The position numbers and the translations under genes were made by a program. A stretch of 64,000 nucleotides of DNA. Origin: Petrosia ficiformis. Taxonomy: Eukaryota > Porifera > Demospongiae > Haplosclerida > Petrosiidae. Under the pieces are notes generated by a model, which saw only the letters and a list, made by a program, of their open reading frames with translations, made no database searches and was not told the origin of the DNA. This document shows positions 50,023 through 60,249 of this stretch, in pieces (the stretch's first letter is position 1; every line of letters begins with the position of its first letter). The stretch is taken from the NCBI GenBank assembly GCA_947044365.1, contig OX345647.1, positions 3,033,501 through 3,097,500 of the forward strand. The letters are read 5' to 3'.

Positions 50023-51982
50023 TTATTTGACATAAATGTCATAGAAGCCAACTGGTACATCTTCATTAGCAGTTTCTTGATCAGCACATACCCTCAACTC
50101 AATATAATCAGTAGTAGGAAGATTGAATGTTTTATGGAACCATGGTATACCAGGAGCTAGGCAACATGGCTTCTCAATCAGTCCACACTGTTTACCATCC
50201 CATAGAGGATCAGTATAGAGAACGCCAAGTTGAACATCTCCAGGACAACCTGATTCACAGAAGTAGTCATTACCAACAAATTACTGGACTATTAGGAGCA
50301 CATGGACACTCATGAACACCATTTGAGTAAAAGACGTCCTTTTGTAAAGCTGCCATAAATGTCCAAATATGTTTGCGAGGATTACCACGAGTAAGACTAA
50401 CGCCATCAATATAAGCTGCATTTAAGTTATTAATTTCTCCACGAGGTTGAATAGCATCAGGAGATCCATACTGGTATCCAGTGACTCTACCACACACTTG
50501 AGAATAGCTGATACTATAGGAAGGAAACTTGACCGATTGACAGTAACCAGCTGGTGATGGTTCAGGTCTACCACAAGCTTTAACTCCATTCTCATCATAT
50601 AGTCTAAACCCAGGAGGACACTCTTCTGTTGAGTCAGACATATTGAGATAGGCCACTCTCATCCAACCTCCTTTGGACTCACACAACTCCTCCATGTGAC
50701 AGTATACATGACGAGCATGTCCATTACTATCAGCTATAATGTAATAGTCTGAGGGACTGTCGGGCCAGTTAGCTTTGATCTCTTCACAAGAATGTAGGAG
50801 AGATGATGAAGGATAGGTAGTTGAATCTTTAATGTTCAGGATACGTACGTTTTATCACTGTCATGTCTGTAGTGACTAGTGAGTTTATCTAATGTTTTAT
50901 TACCCTCGCCGCGTAGCGTAGGCGGAAGGGTACGGTAATCGTTTTGTCTGTGTGTCTGTGTGTCTGTTAGCACTTTTTCTGGAAAAATAAAAACATTGAC
51001 AATTCAAATGGGGTACTGGTAGACTTCAAATTATACAAGAAAAAAAAATAACGTAGGAATTCTTCTAAAACTTTTTGGTTCTAAAGTTATGACAATTTTT
51101 ATAACTCACAGTTACCGTTTCACAACTTTAAAATGAAACGAGGGCAATAACGAGAGTAAATATGGACACAAAAAAACACAAGTGATCCTGTTTCATGGCT
51201 GTCGCTAGCCAAGAAACACTTCAAACCAAGAACAATCGAGGTAATGGTTGCTACTACACCACCATTGATGAAGCTACCTAGCTCCACCTACAGGTATGTG
51301 CATGCGTCATGTACTAAACACGTGGTAGAGGCGATTCAATAGTCAATACGTTTTCACACGGAGGTAGACTTGAGAACTTCTTCATTGTTTGAGAATTAGA
51401 TGTAAGATATAATTATATACAAATTATACATTTCATTGATATCCTTATTTTGTCTTTTAGAATATAAAGTTATAACAGTTTTAACTAATGCCCATAAATG
51501 TTTTTCAAATTTATATATCTATTCCATGTAACAAAAGTATTGTTGTTTGTTTCATACACAAACTTTATTATATTTTGAAAAAGATTGTATTACTTTGCCA
51601 TGTAGACGAGGGTCCCGTCCCGACGGCACTCGTTAAGCCTGTTTTCAACTTCATCTAGTTCAGTAATCACTACACTTTCATTACTATCATCATTAGCTTG
51701 ACAGTGAACTGGATAGTTACCAGTATTCAAGTAGCTACCACTGACCATCTGTTGCATCATTGCAAACTGTACTAGACTAGCCACGTTATTATCTTTACTA
51801 AAATTAGTAACAACTTCATGAGAAGACTTGATCAGTATATCAGTGACTAGTTTAGTCAGGCTAGCTATAGAGTGATGAACTGAATGAGTAGTGTGACATG
51901 TATCATCAGAAGTGCTACTATCAGTGGCAATAGTTAGTGTTATAATGACTTGTAACAAGAGAACACTGTATTTATACATCAT
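50023..51982 (-). pseudogene. D3: D-family gene interrupted by element N
   Basis: N-terminal part 51,982 to about 51,636 (MMYKYS start, signal peptide, to VENRLN) and C-terminal part from about 50,899 to 50,023 (ending in the DIYVK tail). Element N sits between them, in the coiled-coil region. A second lesion lies at about 50,281, where 11 bp present in relatives (GACTGAGGAGT) are missing, shifting the frame after NSPV. Short insertions are also seen near 50,850 (ACGTACG and GACTAGTGAG repeats). The remainder is very close to D2, so it is a recent duplicate that has decayed. TATA box at 52,027-52,036. Confidence 0.9.
50903..51632. mobile_element. Non-autonomous element N, copy 2, inserted in D3
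   Basis: Begins CCCTCGCCGCGTAGCGTAGG and ends CCCGTCCCGACGGCACTCG, flanked by TTA (50,900-50,902 and 51,633-51,635). Intact paralogs read TTTTATTGAGCC at this place; D3 reads TTTTATTA on the left and TTAAGCC on the right, which fits a 3-bp duplication after one G-to-A change. 730 bp, no transposase. Confidence 0.85.
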
Positions 51983-52026
51983 CTTTATTGTGTACGAAAC
52001 TTGTGAAACTTATCAAATCTAGTGAT

Positions 52027-52036
52027 CCTTTTATAC
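52027..52036 (-). promoter_or_regulatory. TATA box of D3
   Basis: GTATAAAAGG on the minus strand at the family position. Confidence 0.65.
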
Positions 52037-52912
52037 TCATTGCAATCATATAAGTGAACTAATTGAGCTCAAATACAGTAATGATGAGTATTGAAGTGAT
52101 TTATTAATTCAGTACTACTGAGTCTTTATCATTATACATTCTCATAGGATTTATATATTGAATAGTGTCATTGTCTGAAAGAGTATGAAGGTTACTATAG
52201 AAGTTAATGGATTGTTTACATTTTCATCTTAAAAGAGACAAAAGGTGAATAAAGTGTTATATTATAATTAATTATATTATATTACTTGTATATATACATG
52301 TAGTTGAATTGGTTTGTTAAATAGTTTTAGTATAAAAGATAATTATTACAATGTGAATGAGTCAATTTATCATCTCCTTTTATACTTGAGCATATATTTA
52401 TCACTTAAGTGGACAACTCATATCATTAATATTATGTCAACACTACATAATGTGATTACATATAATTATATATATATAGTATATTGAATGTAAGGATAGA
52501 GTATAGGCTAATTTAATAATTGTTTCATTTTAATTATACATTCTCACAGGATTTATGTAGTCTCATTGTCTGAAAGTGTGAAGGTTACTATGGATTGTCT
52601 GCGTTCTTATCTTGAGAGAGACAAAAGGTTAATAATATATTATATTATAATTATCTTGTATATATATAGTAGTTGAATAGTGTGAGAATAAAGGATAATT
52701 ACTACAATAAAGATAATTAGTTATTAATAGTTAATGGATTCACTCATAAATATCCTAAAAAGGGAAAGACGAGATAAAGTGTTCTTTGTAGCAGCCAAAT
52801 AGAGTATGAAGGTTACTATAAGAGAGATAATTGTTTAATGGATTGATTTGCTTATGAACATATATTCTCATACTGAAGATTACTATAAGTCTATAACATA
52901 CTACATACAGGT
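52037..52912. repeat. Spacer upstream of D3 with an orphan D4-type promoter region
   Basis: AT-rich. Segment 52,345-52,560 matches 55,235-55,450 in front of D4 (CACTTAAGTGGACAACTCAT, ATTAATATTATGTCAACA, GTATATTGAATGTAAGGATA) and includes the CTTTTATACTTGAGC TATA region, but no D4 coding sequence follows. The rest is the common spacer cassette. Confidence 0.7.
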
Positions 52913-53243
52913 AGATTTAGAGAAAAGATGGTGGATGCAGGTAGGAGTCAAACCCATGATCCAGGCTTGCTAGGACCTTTTCTCTACCAACTAAGCCACT
53001 GGTACTCATCTGACAGAGATTAAGCATCGTTTCTCCGTTGTGGGTGGGGAGGAGATGTTGCCACATACCTAATAACCCCACAGATATAAAACTTGTTGAA
53101 AGTGTATTTGTAGGGTTACAACAAGGTGGGTACCACGTCTTAGTCTGTGTTAGCTGAGTTCCAGTGGCTTAGTTGGTAGAGCAATGGCCTAGCAAACCGG
53201 GTTCTAATCCCATCTGTGTATTCAGGATCTTTTCTCCCATTTG
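52913..53243. mobile_element. Foldback element with tRNA-like arms, copy 1
   Basis: The ends GATTTAGAGAAAAGAT and ATCTTTTCTCCCAT are inverted. The right arm reads CCAGTGGCTTAGTTGGTAGA then GCAATGGCCTAGCAAACCGG then GTTCTAATCCCATC, with pol III A-box (TGGCTTAGTTGGTAGAG) and B-box (GGTTCTAATCC) motifs. The left arm is the inverted counterpart (AACCCATGATCC, CCAACTAAGCCACTGG). Copies 2 and 3 are at 56,101 and 60,757, and a fourth starts at 63,966. Confidence 0.8.
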
Positions 53244-53539
53244 ATCTTACTTTGTTTCTGTTTAATAGGATATTATCATAATTCATTTCCACTAATACTA
53301 CATATAGCATTGATTAACAAAGTAGTCTGCTGTACTATAACACTAGCTTATGTGTTTATATATAAATGAGTATATTTCAATGATCATGTTATTATAATGT
53401 CTATACTTAATTAGTGCATGTTGTACATGTACGTACAAAAGTAATAATATAAATACTATTAATAGAATCATCAAAAATGTTCCATTGAGCCACAAACAAA
53501 TATCTAAAGCATTTTTGAAATATGTTCCAATTATTCATT

Positions 53540-53690
53540 TCAATCTCCATTATCATATAATCCAACTGGTATACTATCTGCAGAACAATAGTAGAACAAT
53601 ATACTCTCAATGTTTTATAGAACCATAGTAGACCAGGAGCTAGACAACATGACTTCTCAATTAGTCCACGCTTGTGTTTCATTCTCTTTT
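53540..53690 (-). pseudogene. D-family 3' fragment 1
   Basis: Minus-strand reading gives RGLIEKSCCLAPGLLWFYKTL, matching GLIEKPCCLAPGIPWFHKTF, followed by a degraded tail. No 5' part is present and the TDYIELRV segment is altered. Confidence 0.75.
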
Positions 53691-54084
53691 AAATTTCTCT
53701 CAATCGTCTTAGCACTTAGAGTTGTAAGATTGCAAAACTGTATTGCAATAATGAAGTATAAATACACATTTCCATACACCCTTGAGGAATAATTTCTTAA
53801 TACAGCTGTAATAGGTTAGCATTTATATGCTATTAATCACTGAAAATATTTTTTGCAAAAATCTACAAAAGTAAATTTCCCACTCAAAGTTATTATAATA
53901 ATTACATAATTATAACTATAGACATTAAGATAACTAACTAAAGATACATGTACGTACATTGAAATATGTTTAAAATTGTAAGTGTTTATATTTGTAGCTA
54001 CAATTACAAATATTACAGTGCATACCACAAAAAAATTGAAGTTTAAAATGTTGCTTAGCGGATGATGACTTTATATTTGAATCT
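53691..54084. other. 3' spacer of D4
   Basis: AT-rich noncoding stretch; no recognised feature. Confidence 0.6.
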
Positions 54085-55224
54085 TCATTTGACATAAATG
54101 TCATAGAAGCCAACTGGTATATCTTCATTAGCAGTTTCTTGATTAGCACACACCCTCAACTCAATATAGTCAGTAGTAGGAAGATCGAATGTTTTATGGA
54201 ACCATGGTATACTGGGAGCTAGACAACATGGCTTCTCGATCAGTCCACACTGTTTACCATCCTATAGCGGATCAGTATAAAGGACGTTGAGTTGCCAGTG
54301 TCCAGGACAACCTGACTCACAGAAATAATCATTACCAACAAATGACTGAGGAGTTACTGTACTATTAGTAGCACATGGACATGAATATTGGCCATTTCGA
54401 TAGAATGCATTCTCTTGTAAACTTGCCATAAATGTCCAAATATGTTGACGAGGATTACCACGAGTAAGACTAACACCATCAATATAAGCTGCATTTAAGT
54501 TATTTGTTTGTCCACGAGGATCAATAGCATCAGGTGATCCATACTGGTATCCAGTAACTCTACCACACACTTGAGAATAGCTGATATTATAGGAAGGAAA
54601 CTTGACCGATTGACAGTAACCAGCTGGTGATGATTGAAGTCTACCACAAGCTCTAACTCCATTCTCATCATATAGTCTAAACCCAGGAGGACACTCTTCT
54701 GTCAAGTCAGACATATTGAGATAGGCCACTCTCATCCAGCCTCCTTTGGAGTCACACAACTCCTCCATGTGACAGTATACATGATGAGCATGTCCATTAC
54801 TATCAGCTATAATGTAATAGTCTGAGGGACTGTCGGGCCAGTTAGCTTTAATCTGTTCACAAGAGTGTATGAGAGATAATGAAGGATAGAAGAAAGGTTC
54901 TTCATTACTTTCATTATAACCATTCTTGATTATGGTGGTTAAGTTCTCTACAGTTCTAATCAGGCGATTAAGCTTCTCTTCATCTTTACTTCTATCAGCT
55001 ATAATACTATCAAGCTTATCATTAATCTTTTTCAAAGCCTCATTTTGTGTTGTACAGTTACCAGTATTCATATTAGCAGTATTAACTGGTTGTTGAAGCA
55101 TTGCAAGTTGTACTAATGTTCCCATAGACTGTAGTGTAGAGGTACCACAATCATCATGATTATCAGCAAGACCAAGTTGTAGAACAGTGAGCAGATACAA
55201 TATGAGGATTACTTTACACTCCAT
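54085..55224 (-). pseudogene. D4: divergent D-family member with one nonsense codon
   Basis: Starts MECKVILILYLLTVLQLGLA at 55,224 (signal peptide). Its N-terminal third differs from the other D genes: a short LVQLAMLQQPV segment aligned to their VQFAMMQQMV, then its own coiled-coil (LKKINDKLDSII, EEKLNRLIRTVENLTTII). From SCEQIKANWPDSPSDYYIIA on it is nearly the same as D2 and D5. A TGG-to-TAG change at 54,262-54,264 (in DPLWDGKQ) stops the frame at 320 aa; the remaining frame is open to the tail ending at 54,085. Either a pseudogene, a protein shortened by about 59 residues, or a single-base assembly error. TATA near 55,269-55,276. Confidence 0.8.
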
Positions 55225-55267
55225 GTTGTTGGTAACTGTACATGTGAATGAATCAATTTATCAACTC

Positions 55268-55276
55268 ATTTTATAC
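55268..55276 (-). promoter_or_regulatory. TATA box of D4
   Basis: GTATAAAAT on the minus strand about 45 bp before the start. The surrounding sequence differs from the D1/D2/D5 promoters, in line with the different N-terminus. Confidence 0.6.
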
Positions 55277-55349
55277 TTGAGCTTATATTTACCACTTAAG
55301 TGGACAACTCATATCATTAATATTATGTCAACATTACATAATGTAATTA

Positions 55350-55377
55350 CATATATATATATATATATATATATATA
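55350..55377. repeat. TA microsatellite upstream of D4
   Basis: About 13 TA repeats; the homologous place at 52,460-52,480 is much shorter. Confidence 0.9.
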
Positions 55378-56100
55378 GTATATTGAATGTAAGGATAGAG
55401 TATAGGTTAATTTAATAATTGTTTCATTTTAAATATACATTCTCACAAGATTTATGTATTCAATAGTCTCATTGTCTGATAGAGTGTGAAGGTTACTATA
55501 GAAGTTAATAGATTGTCTACATTTTGAAAAGAGACAAAAGGTTAATAAAGTGTTATATTATAATTATATTATATTACTTGTATATATAGTAGAATTAGTT
55601 TGTTAAATAGTGTGAGAATAAAGGACAATTACTACAATAGAGATAATTAGTAAATGGATTCACTCATAAATATTCTTAAAAGGGAAAGAGGAGATAAAGT
55701 GTTCTTTGTAGCAACCAAATAGAGTATGAAGGTTACTATAAGAGAGATAATTGTTTAATGGATTGATTCTTTTTAACATATATTCTTATACTGAAGGTTA
55801 CTATAAGTATAAAACATACTACGTACATATAGTATTGGTTAACAAAGTAGTCTACTGTACTATAGCACTAGCATTATGTGTTTATATATAAATGGGTATA
55901 TTTCAGCAATCACACAGTGTTATTATAATGTAATGACCTCCACTAAAATATGTGTAATCAATATAATAATATATTTAGCCAAATAGTCTGAAAAAATATG
56001 AAGGTTATTACAAGAGAGATAATTATTTGATTTGCTTATGAACATATATTCTCATACAAAAAGGTTACTATAAGTCTATAACATACTACATACATATAGA
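55378..56100. repeat. Repeated AT-rich spacer cassette
   Basis: Same cassette as 47,340-47,950 and 63,340-63,960, with the GAAGGTTACTATA, GTCTACTGTACTA and GTAATGACCTCCAC phrases. No gene. Confidence 0.75.
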
Positions 56101-56412
56101 TAGATTTGGAGTAAAGATTCTGAATTCCTAAGCAGGAGTTGACCCTGGCTTGCTATGCCATAGCTCTTACCGACTAAGCCACTGGGACTCAGCTAACATC
56201 TTTTCTCCATGAGGGGAGATGTTACCACAGGCCCAATAACCCTAAGATAACATTGTTGAAAGGTTATTTGTAGGGGTATTAATAGGTGGCACCACGGCTT
56301 AGTCTGTCAGCTGAATCCCAGTGACTTAGTTGGTAGAGCAATGGCCTAGAAGCCAGAGTCGTAGACTCTACTTCCGCCTGGGAATTCAGCATCTTATCTC
56401 ACCATCTATCTT
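56101..56412. mobile_element. Foldback element with tRNA-like arms, copy 2
   Basis: Left end GATTTGGAGTAAAGATTC, right end CAGCATCTTATCTC. Right arm CCAGTGACTTAGTTGGTAGA with the anticodon-loop region shortened (CCTAGAAGCC) and a weak B-box (TAGACTCTACTTC), so this copy is more decayed. Confidence 0.75.
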
Positions 56413-56689
56413 ACTTTGTTTCTGTCTATGGGGTGTTATCATAATTCATTTCCACCAATACTACATATAGGATTGATTAACAAAGTAGTCTACTGTACTA
56501 TAGCATTATATAATTATAAATGGGTGTACTTGAGTAATCACACAACGTGTTATTATAATGTAATGACCTCCACCAAAATATTTTAAATTAATGTAGTGTA
56601 CAAAATTAATAGAATCACCAAAAGTGTTCCACTGAGCTACAAATAACTAAAACATTTTTGAAACATGTTCCAATTATTCATTTCAATCT
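56413..56689. other. AT-rich spacer
   Basis: Continuation of the spacer cassette after the foldback element; no gene. Confidence 0.6.
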
Positions 56690-56833
56690 TCATTTGATAT
56701 AAATATCATATAATGCAACTGGTATACTATCTACATTAGTAGAACTATCACTACACACTCTCAATGTTTTATGGAACCATGGTAGACCAGGAGCTAGACA
56801 ACATGGCTTCTCACTTAGTCCACACTTGTGTCT
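56690..56833 (-). pseudogene. D-family 3' fragment 2
   Basis: Minus-strand reading HKCGLSEKPCCLAPGLPWFH then KTLRVCSDSS...VALYDIYIK and a stop. It keeps the family tail but lacks the TTDYIEL segment and everything upstream. Shares its flanks with fragment 3. Confidence 0.8.
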
Positions 56834-56892
56834 TTCATGTCAATTGTTCCCCTGCCTACCTTTAAATGACTCTCAACTGTGTTAGTGACTGG

Positions 56893-57410
56893 GTTAGTCT
56901 AAGCCTTCAGTTGTAATCAATAACTTAGAACTATGTGATTATTATTAAGTTAAACAGTAGTCAGATAGGGTTTATGACTTATCTCTATAATTGCAAGTAT
57001 TAATAAATGAATTAATAGAATCACCAGAAATATTCTTGTAAAGTCTGTAAAGACATCTAAAACTAAATAACTATAAATTGTTTAGATACTGTATTCTTGG
57101 TTTCCACACGCAATAGAACTACCTTGGAAACATTAATTACTTGAGTTAGTCTAAACCTTCAGTTGTAATCAATAACGTAGAACTATGTGTTTAATATTAA
57201 GTTAAACAGTAGTCAGATAGGGTTTATGACTTTATGTACGTACTTATCTCAATTTACAAAATGTACATGTATTAATAGAATCACCCAAAATATTCTTGTA
57301 AAGTCTGTAAAGAAATCTACAAAACTAAACAACTATAATCTAAATTGTTTAGATACTGTATTCTTGGTTTCCACATGTAATAGAACTACCTTGGAAACAT
57401 TAATTACTTT
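56893..57410. repeat. Tandem duplication, period about 252 bp
   Basis: TTAGTCTAAGCCTTCAGTTG at about 56,894 recurs as TTAGTCTAAACCTTCAGTTG at about 57,146, followed in both by CAGTAGTCAGATAGGGTTTA and later TTCTTGGTTTCCACA. A single version lies at 61,580-61,750. Confidence 0.8.
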
Positions 57411-57483
57411 GGGCTCCACCTCAGTAATTAAACTGTTTCCACGGTAGTCTATTGCACGTAGAAACCTTGAATACAGTATCTAA
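57349..57483. mobile_element. Short foldback element, about 135 bp
   Basis: The two arms are inverted over about 49 bp: TTAGATACTGTATTCTTGG at the left against CCTTGAATACAGTATCTAA at the right, and CTACCTTGGAAAC against GTTTCCACGGTAG. The centre adds TTAATTAC and GTAATTAA. A half copy (left arm only) lies at about 57,084-57,134. Confidence 0.8.
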
Positions 57484-57667
57484 CCTATATATAGATATTA
57501 AAATAACTGACATTTATAACGAACTAAAAATGACAATAACATTTTAACTTAAATTTTGTAACTATAAAAAAATATGGGCCTATTTAATTTCTAGCCACAC
57601 ACAAAAGTTACATAGAGTTTAAATAGAGTTATAAATGTTATTTGAAGATAACGACATTTTTTAATGG

Positions 57668-58894
57668 TCATTTGACATAAATATCATAGAAGCCAACTGG
57701 TATATCTTCATCAGGAACAACCTGATCACCACACACCCTCAACTCAATATAGTCAGTAGTAGGAAGATTGAATGTTTTATGGAACCAAGGTATACCAGAA
57801 GCTAGACAACATGGCTTCTCAATCAGTCCACACTGTTTACCATCCCATAGAGGATCAGTATAGAGGACACCGTGTGTATAGTGTCCAGGACAACCTGATT
57901 CACAGAAATAATCATTACCAATAAATGACTGAGGAGTTACTGGACTATTAGGAGCACATGGACACTCATTATGACCATTTGAGTAGAATACATTCTTTTG
58001 TAAACCTGCTATAAATGTCCAAATATGTTGACGAGGATTACCACAAGTAAGACTAACACCATCAACGTAAGCTGCATTTAAGTTATTTATTGGATTTTGC
58101 GGATGAATACCATCAGGTGATCCATATTGGTATCCAGTGACTCTACCACACACTTGAGAATAGCTGATACTATAGGAAGGAAACTTGACTGATTGACAGT
58201 AACCAGCTGGTGATGATTGAGGTCTACCACAAGCTCTAACACCATTCTCATCATATAATCTAAACCCAGGAGGACACTCTTCTGTTGAGTCAGACATATT
58301 GAGATAGGCCACTCTCATCCAGCCTCCCTTGGAGTCACACAACTCCTCCATGTGACAGTACACATGACGAGCATGACCATTACTATCAGCTATAATGTAA
58401 TAGTCTGAAGGACTGTCTGGCCAGTTAGCTTTAATCTCTTCACAAGAGTGTAGGAGAGATGATGAAGGATAGCTGGTTGAATCTGTAATGTTCAGGATAT
58501 GTTTTATTGTTGTCATGTCTGTAGTGAGTTTATGTAACGTTTTATTGAGCCTGTTTTCAACTTCATCTAGTTTAGTAATCACTACACTTTCATTACTATT
58601 ATCATTGGCTTGACAGTGAACTGGATAGTTTCCAGTATTCAAGTAGCTACCACTGACCATCTGTTGCATCATTGCAAACTGTACTAGACTAGCCACGTTA
58701 TTATCTTTACTAAAATTAGTAACAACTTCATGAGAAGACTTGGTCAATATATCAGTGACTAGTTTAGTCAGGCTAGCTATAGAGTGATGAACTGAATGAG
58801 TAGTGTGACATGTATCATCAGAACTGCTACTATCAGTAGCTATAGTTAGTGTTATAATGACTTGTAACAAGAGAACACTGTATTTATACATCAT
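57668..58894 (-). CDS. D5: secreted D-family protein, intact, 408 aa
   Basis: Single-exon frame from MMYKYS at 58,894. Signal peptide about 1-20; coiled-coil about 104-135 (ITKLDEVENRLNKTLHKL); fibrinogen-like start at 149-192 (HSCEEI to GGW); Cys-rich remainder to the DIYVK tail. Sequons at Asn60, 101, 117, 135 and 199. It differs from D2 mainly in two variable patches, around 261-268 (DGIHPQNP against DATDTYGL) and 336-343 (PGHYTHGV against PGDVQLGV), while the Cys pattern is kept; such patches could be ligand-facing loops, by inference. Also CCLASGIPW here against CCLAPGIPW in D2, and LTCGNP against LTRGSP, which adds a cysteine. Function unknown. Confidence 0.88.
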   Translation of the reverse strand: MMYKYSVLLLQVIITLTIATDSSSSDDTCHTTHSVHHSIASLTKLVTDILTKSSHEVVTNFSKDNNVASLVQFAMMQQMVSGSYLNTGNYPVHCQANDNSNESVVITKLDEVENRLNKTLHKLTTDMTTIKHILNITDSTSYPSSSLLHSCEEIKANWPDSPSDYYIIADSNGHARHVYCHMEELCDSKGGWMRVAYLNMSDSTEECPPGFRLYDENGVRACGRPQSSPAGYCQSVKFPSYSISYSQVCGRVTGYQYGSPDGIHPQNPINNLNAAYVDGVSLTCGNPRQHIWTFIAGLQKNVFYSNGHNECPCAPNSPVTPQSFIGNDYFCESGCPGHYTHGVLYTDPLWDGKQCGLIEKPCCLASGIPWFHKTFNLPTTDYIELRVCGDQVVPDEDIPVGFYDIYVK

Positions 58895-58940
58895 CTTTAT
58901 TGTGTACGAGACTTGTGAAACTTATCAAGTCTAGTGATTC

Positions 58941-58948
58941 TTTTATAC
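58941..58948 (-). promoter_or_regulatory. TATA box of D5
   Basis: GTATAAAA on the minus strand at the family position, 47 bp before the start codon. Confidence 0.7.
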
Positions 58949-58953
58949 TCATT

Positions 58954-59418
58954 GGTCACAATGTTTTAGTTTGAATATACATTCTCACAGGATTGGTTTA
59001 CTGAAAGAGTGTGAAAGTTACTACAAGAGAGACGTGTCCTCTAAACATTCTCATCCTGTAAGATACACTATATGGTGTACAAAGGTTAGTTTAATGAATT
59101 TGATAACTGGTCACAATGTTTTAGTTTGAATATACATTCTCACAGGAATGGTTTACTGAAAGTGTATGAAAGTTACTACAAGAGAGATGTGTCTTCTAAA
59201 CATTCTCATCCTGTAAGACACAGAATATGGTGTACAAAGGTTAGTTTAATAGATTTGATAACTGGTCACAATGTTTTATTTTGAATATACATTCTCACAG
59301 GAATGGTTTACTGAAAGAGTGTGAAAGTTACTACAAGAGAGACGTGTCCTCTAAACATTCTCATCCTGTAAGATACAGAAGGTTAATAAAATGTTTATAA
59401 GAGTTATAATTATGGTGT
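58954..59418. repeat. 155-bp tandem repeats upstream of D5, three copies
   Basis: GGTCACAATGTTTTAGTTTG begins at 58,954, 59,109 and 59,264. Each copy holds ATACATTCTCACAGGA, GGTTTACTGAAAG and CATTCTCATCCTGTAAGA. A fourth copy is at 59,727 and a single one at 44,205 before D1. The array lies just upstream of the D5 TATA box and could affect its expression; that is only positional. Confidence 0.85.
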
Positions 59419-59502
59419 GTTATGATTAAATTTCTAGTCTCACTATGCCCAGACGTGCAGCTGTAAGTAATGTAAGGTGGAGAGATTCCAGAACCAGCAC
59501 AG

Positions 59503-59633
59503 TCCTAGTCTTGCTGGCCAGTCTGTATTTGGGAGGGTCCAAATCTCGAGGCAAGATGTCCTCAGTTGTATCGTGAATGTCTGTCCTTGAGACTAGGAGG
59601 GTCCAAAGTACAGGCTGGCCAGCAAGACCAAGG
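59503..59633. mobile_element. Foldback element, copy B
   Basis: Left TCCTAGTCTTGCTGGCCAGT, right CTGGCCAGCAAGACCAAGGA: clean inverted ends, best preserved of the three copies. Confidence 0.8.
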
Positions 59634-59726
59634 ATAAAGTACTTCATGATTATGTGCTGGGATTTAATAAACTTGCACCTCCTGTGAGCAATAAATAGTA
59701 AGGTTAGTTTAGTAGATTTGATAACC

Positions 59727-59960
59727 GGTCACAATGTTTTAGTTTGAATATACATTCTCACAGGATTGGTTTACTGAAAGAGTATGAAAGTTACTACAAG
59801 AGAGATGTGTCTTCTACACATTCTCATCCTGTCAGATACAGAAGCTTAATTAAATGTTTATAAGAGCTATAATTATGGTGTGTTATGATTAAATTTATAG
59901 TCTCACTATGCCCAGACAGCTGTAAGGTATGGTGGAGCGATTCCAGAAGCAGCACAGGCA
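59727..59960. repeat. Fourth copy of the 155-bp upstream unit with flank
   Basis: GGTCACAATGTTTTAGTTTG to the start of foldback copy C, homologous to 59,264-59,502 and 44,205-44,484. Confidence 0.8.
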
Positions 59961-60073
59961 GTCCTGGTCTTGCTGGCCAGACTGTATTTGAGAGGGTCCT
60001 AGTCTCGAGGCAAGATGTCCTTGTATTGCGAATATCTATCCTTGAGACTAGGAGGTCGGGTTCAAAATACAGG
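59961..60073. mobile_element. Foldback element, copy C, truncated
   Basis: Left end GTCCTGGTCTTGCTGGCCAG is present; the right end stops at AAAATACAGGCT, where D-family coding sequence (AGGCTAGCTATAGACTG) takes over. The expected right end GGCTGGCCAGCAAGACC is missing. Confidence 0.75.
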
Positions 60074-60198
60074 CTAGCTATAGACTGATGAACTGAATCA
60101 GTAGTATGACATGTATCATCAGAACTGCTACTATCAGTGGCTATAGTTAGTGTTATAATGACTTGTAACAAGAGAACACTGTATTAATACATCATCTT
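60074..60198 (-). pseudogene. D6: 5' fragment of a D-family gene
   Basis: Holds the signal-peptide region to SVHQSIASL and nothing further. The usual MMYKYS start reads ATG ATG TAT TAA, a stop at the fourth codon. Its TATA region is present at 60,240-60,249. The 3' side is fused to foldback copy C. Confidence 0.85.
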
Positions 60199-60239
60199 TC
60201 TTGTGTATGAGACTTGTGAAATGTATCAAATCTAATGAT

Positions 60240-60249
60240 CCTTTTATAC
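60240..60249 (-). promoter_or_regulatory. TATA box of the D6 fragment
   Basis: GTATAAAAGG-type box kept at the family position in front of a dead gene. Confidence 0.6.

Noticed and set aside
53159..53217. Functional tRNA gene
   Set aside because: Internal promoter boxes are present but the acceptor stem does not pair and the arm belongs to a repeated foldback element.
57187..57447. 86-codon plus-strand frame
   Set aside because: Spans a tandem duplication and a foldback element; no homologous frame in the neighbouring copy.
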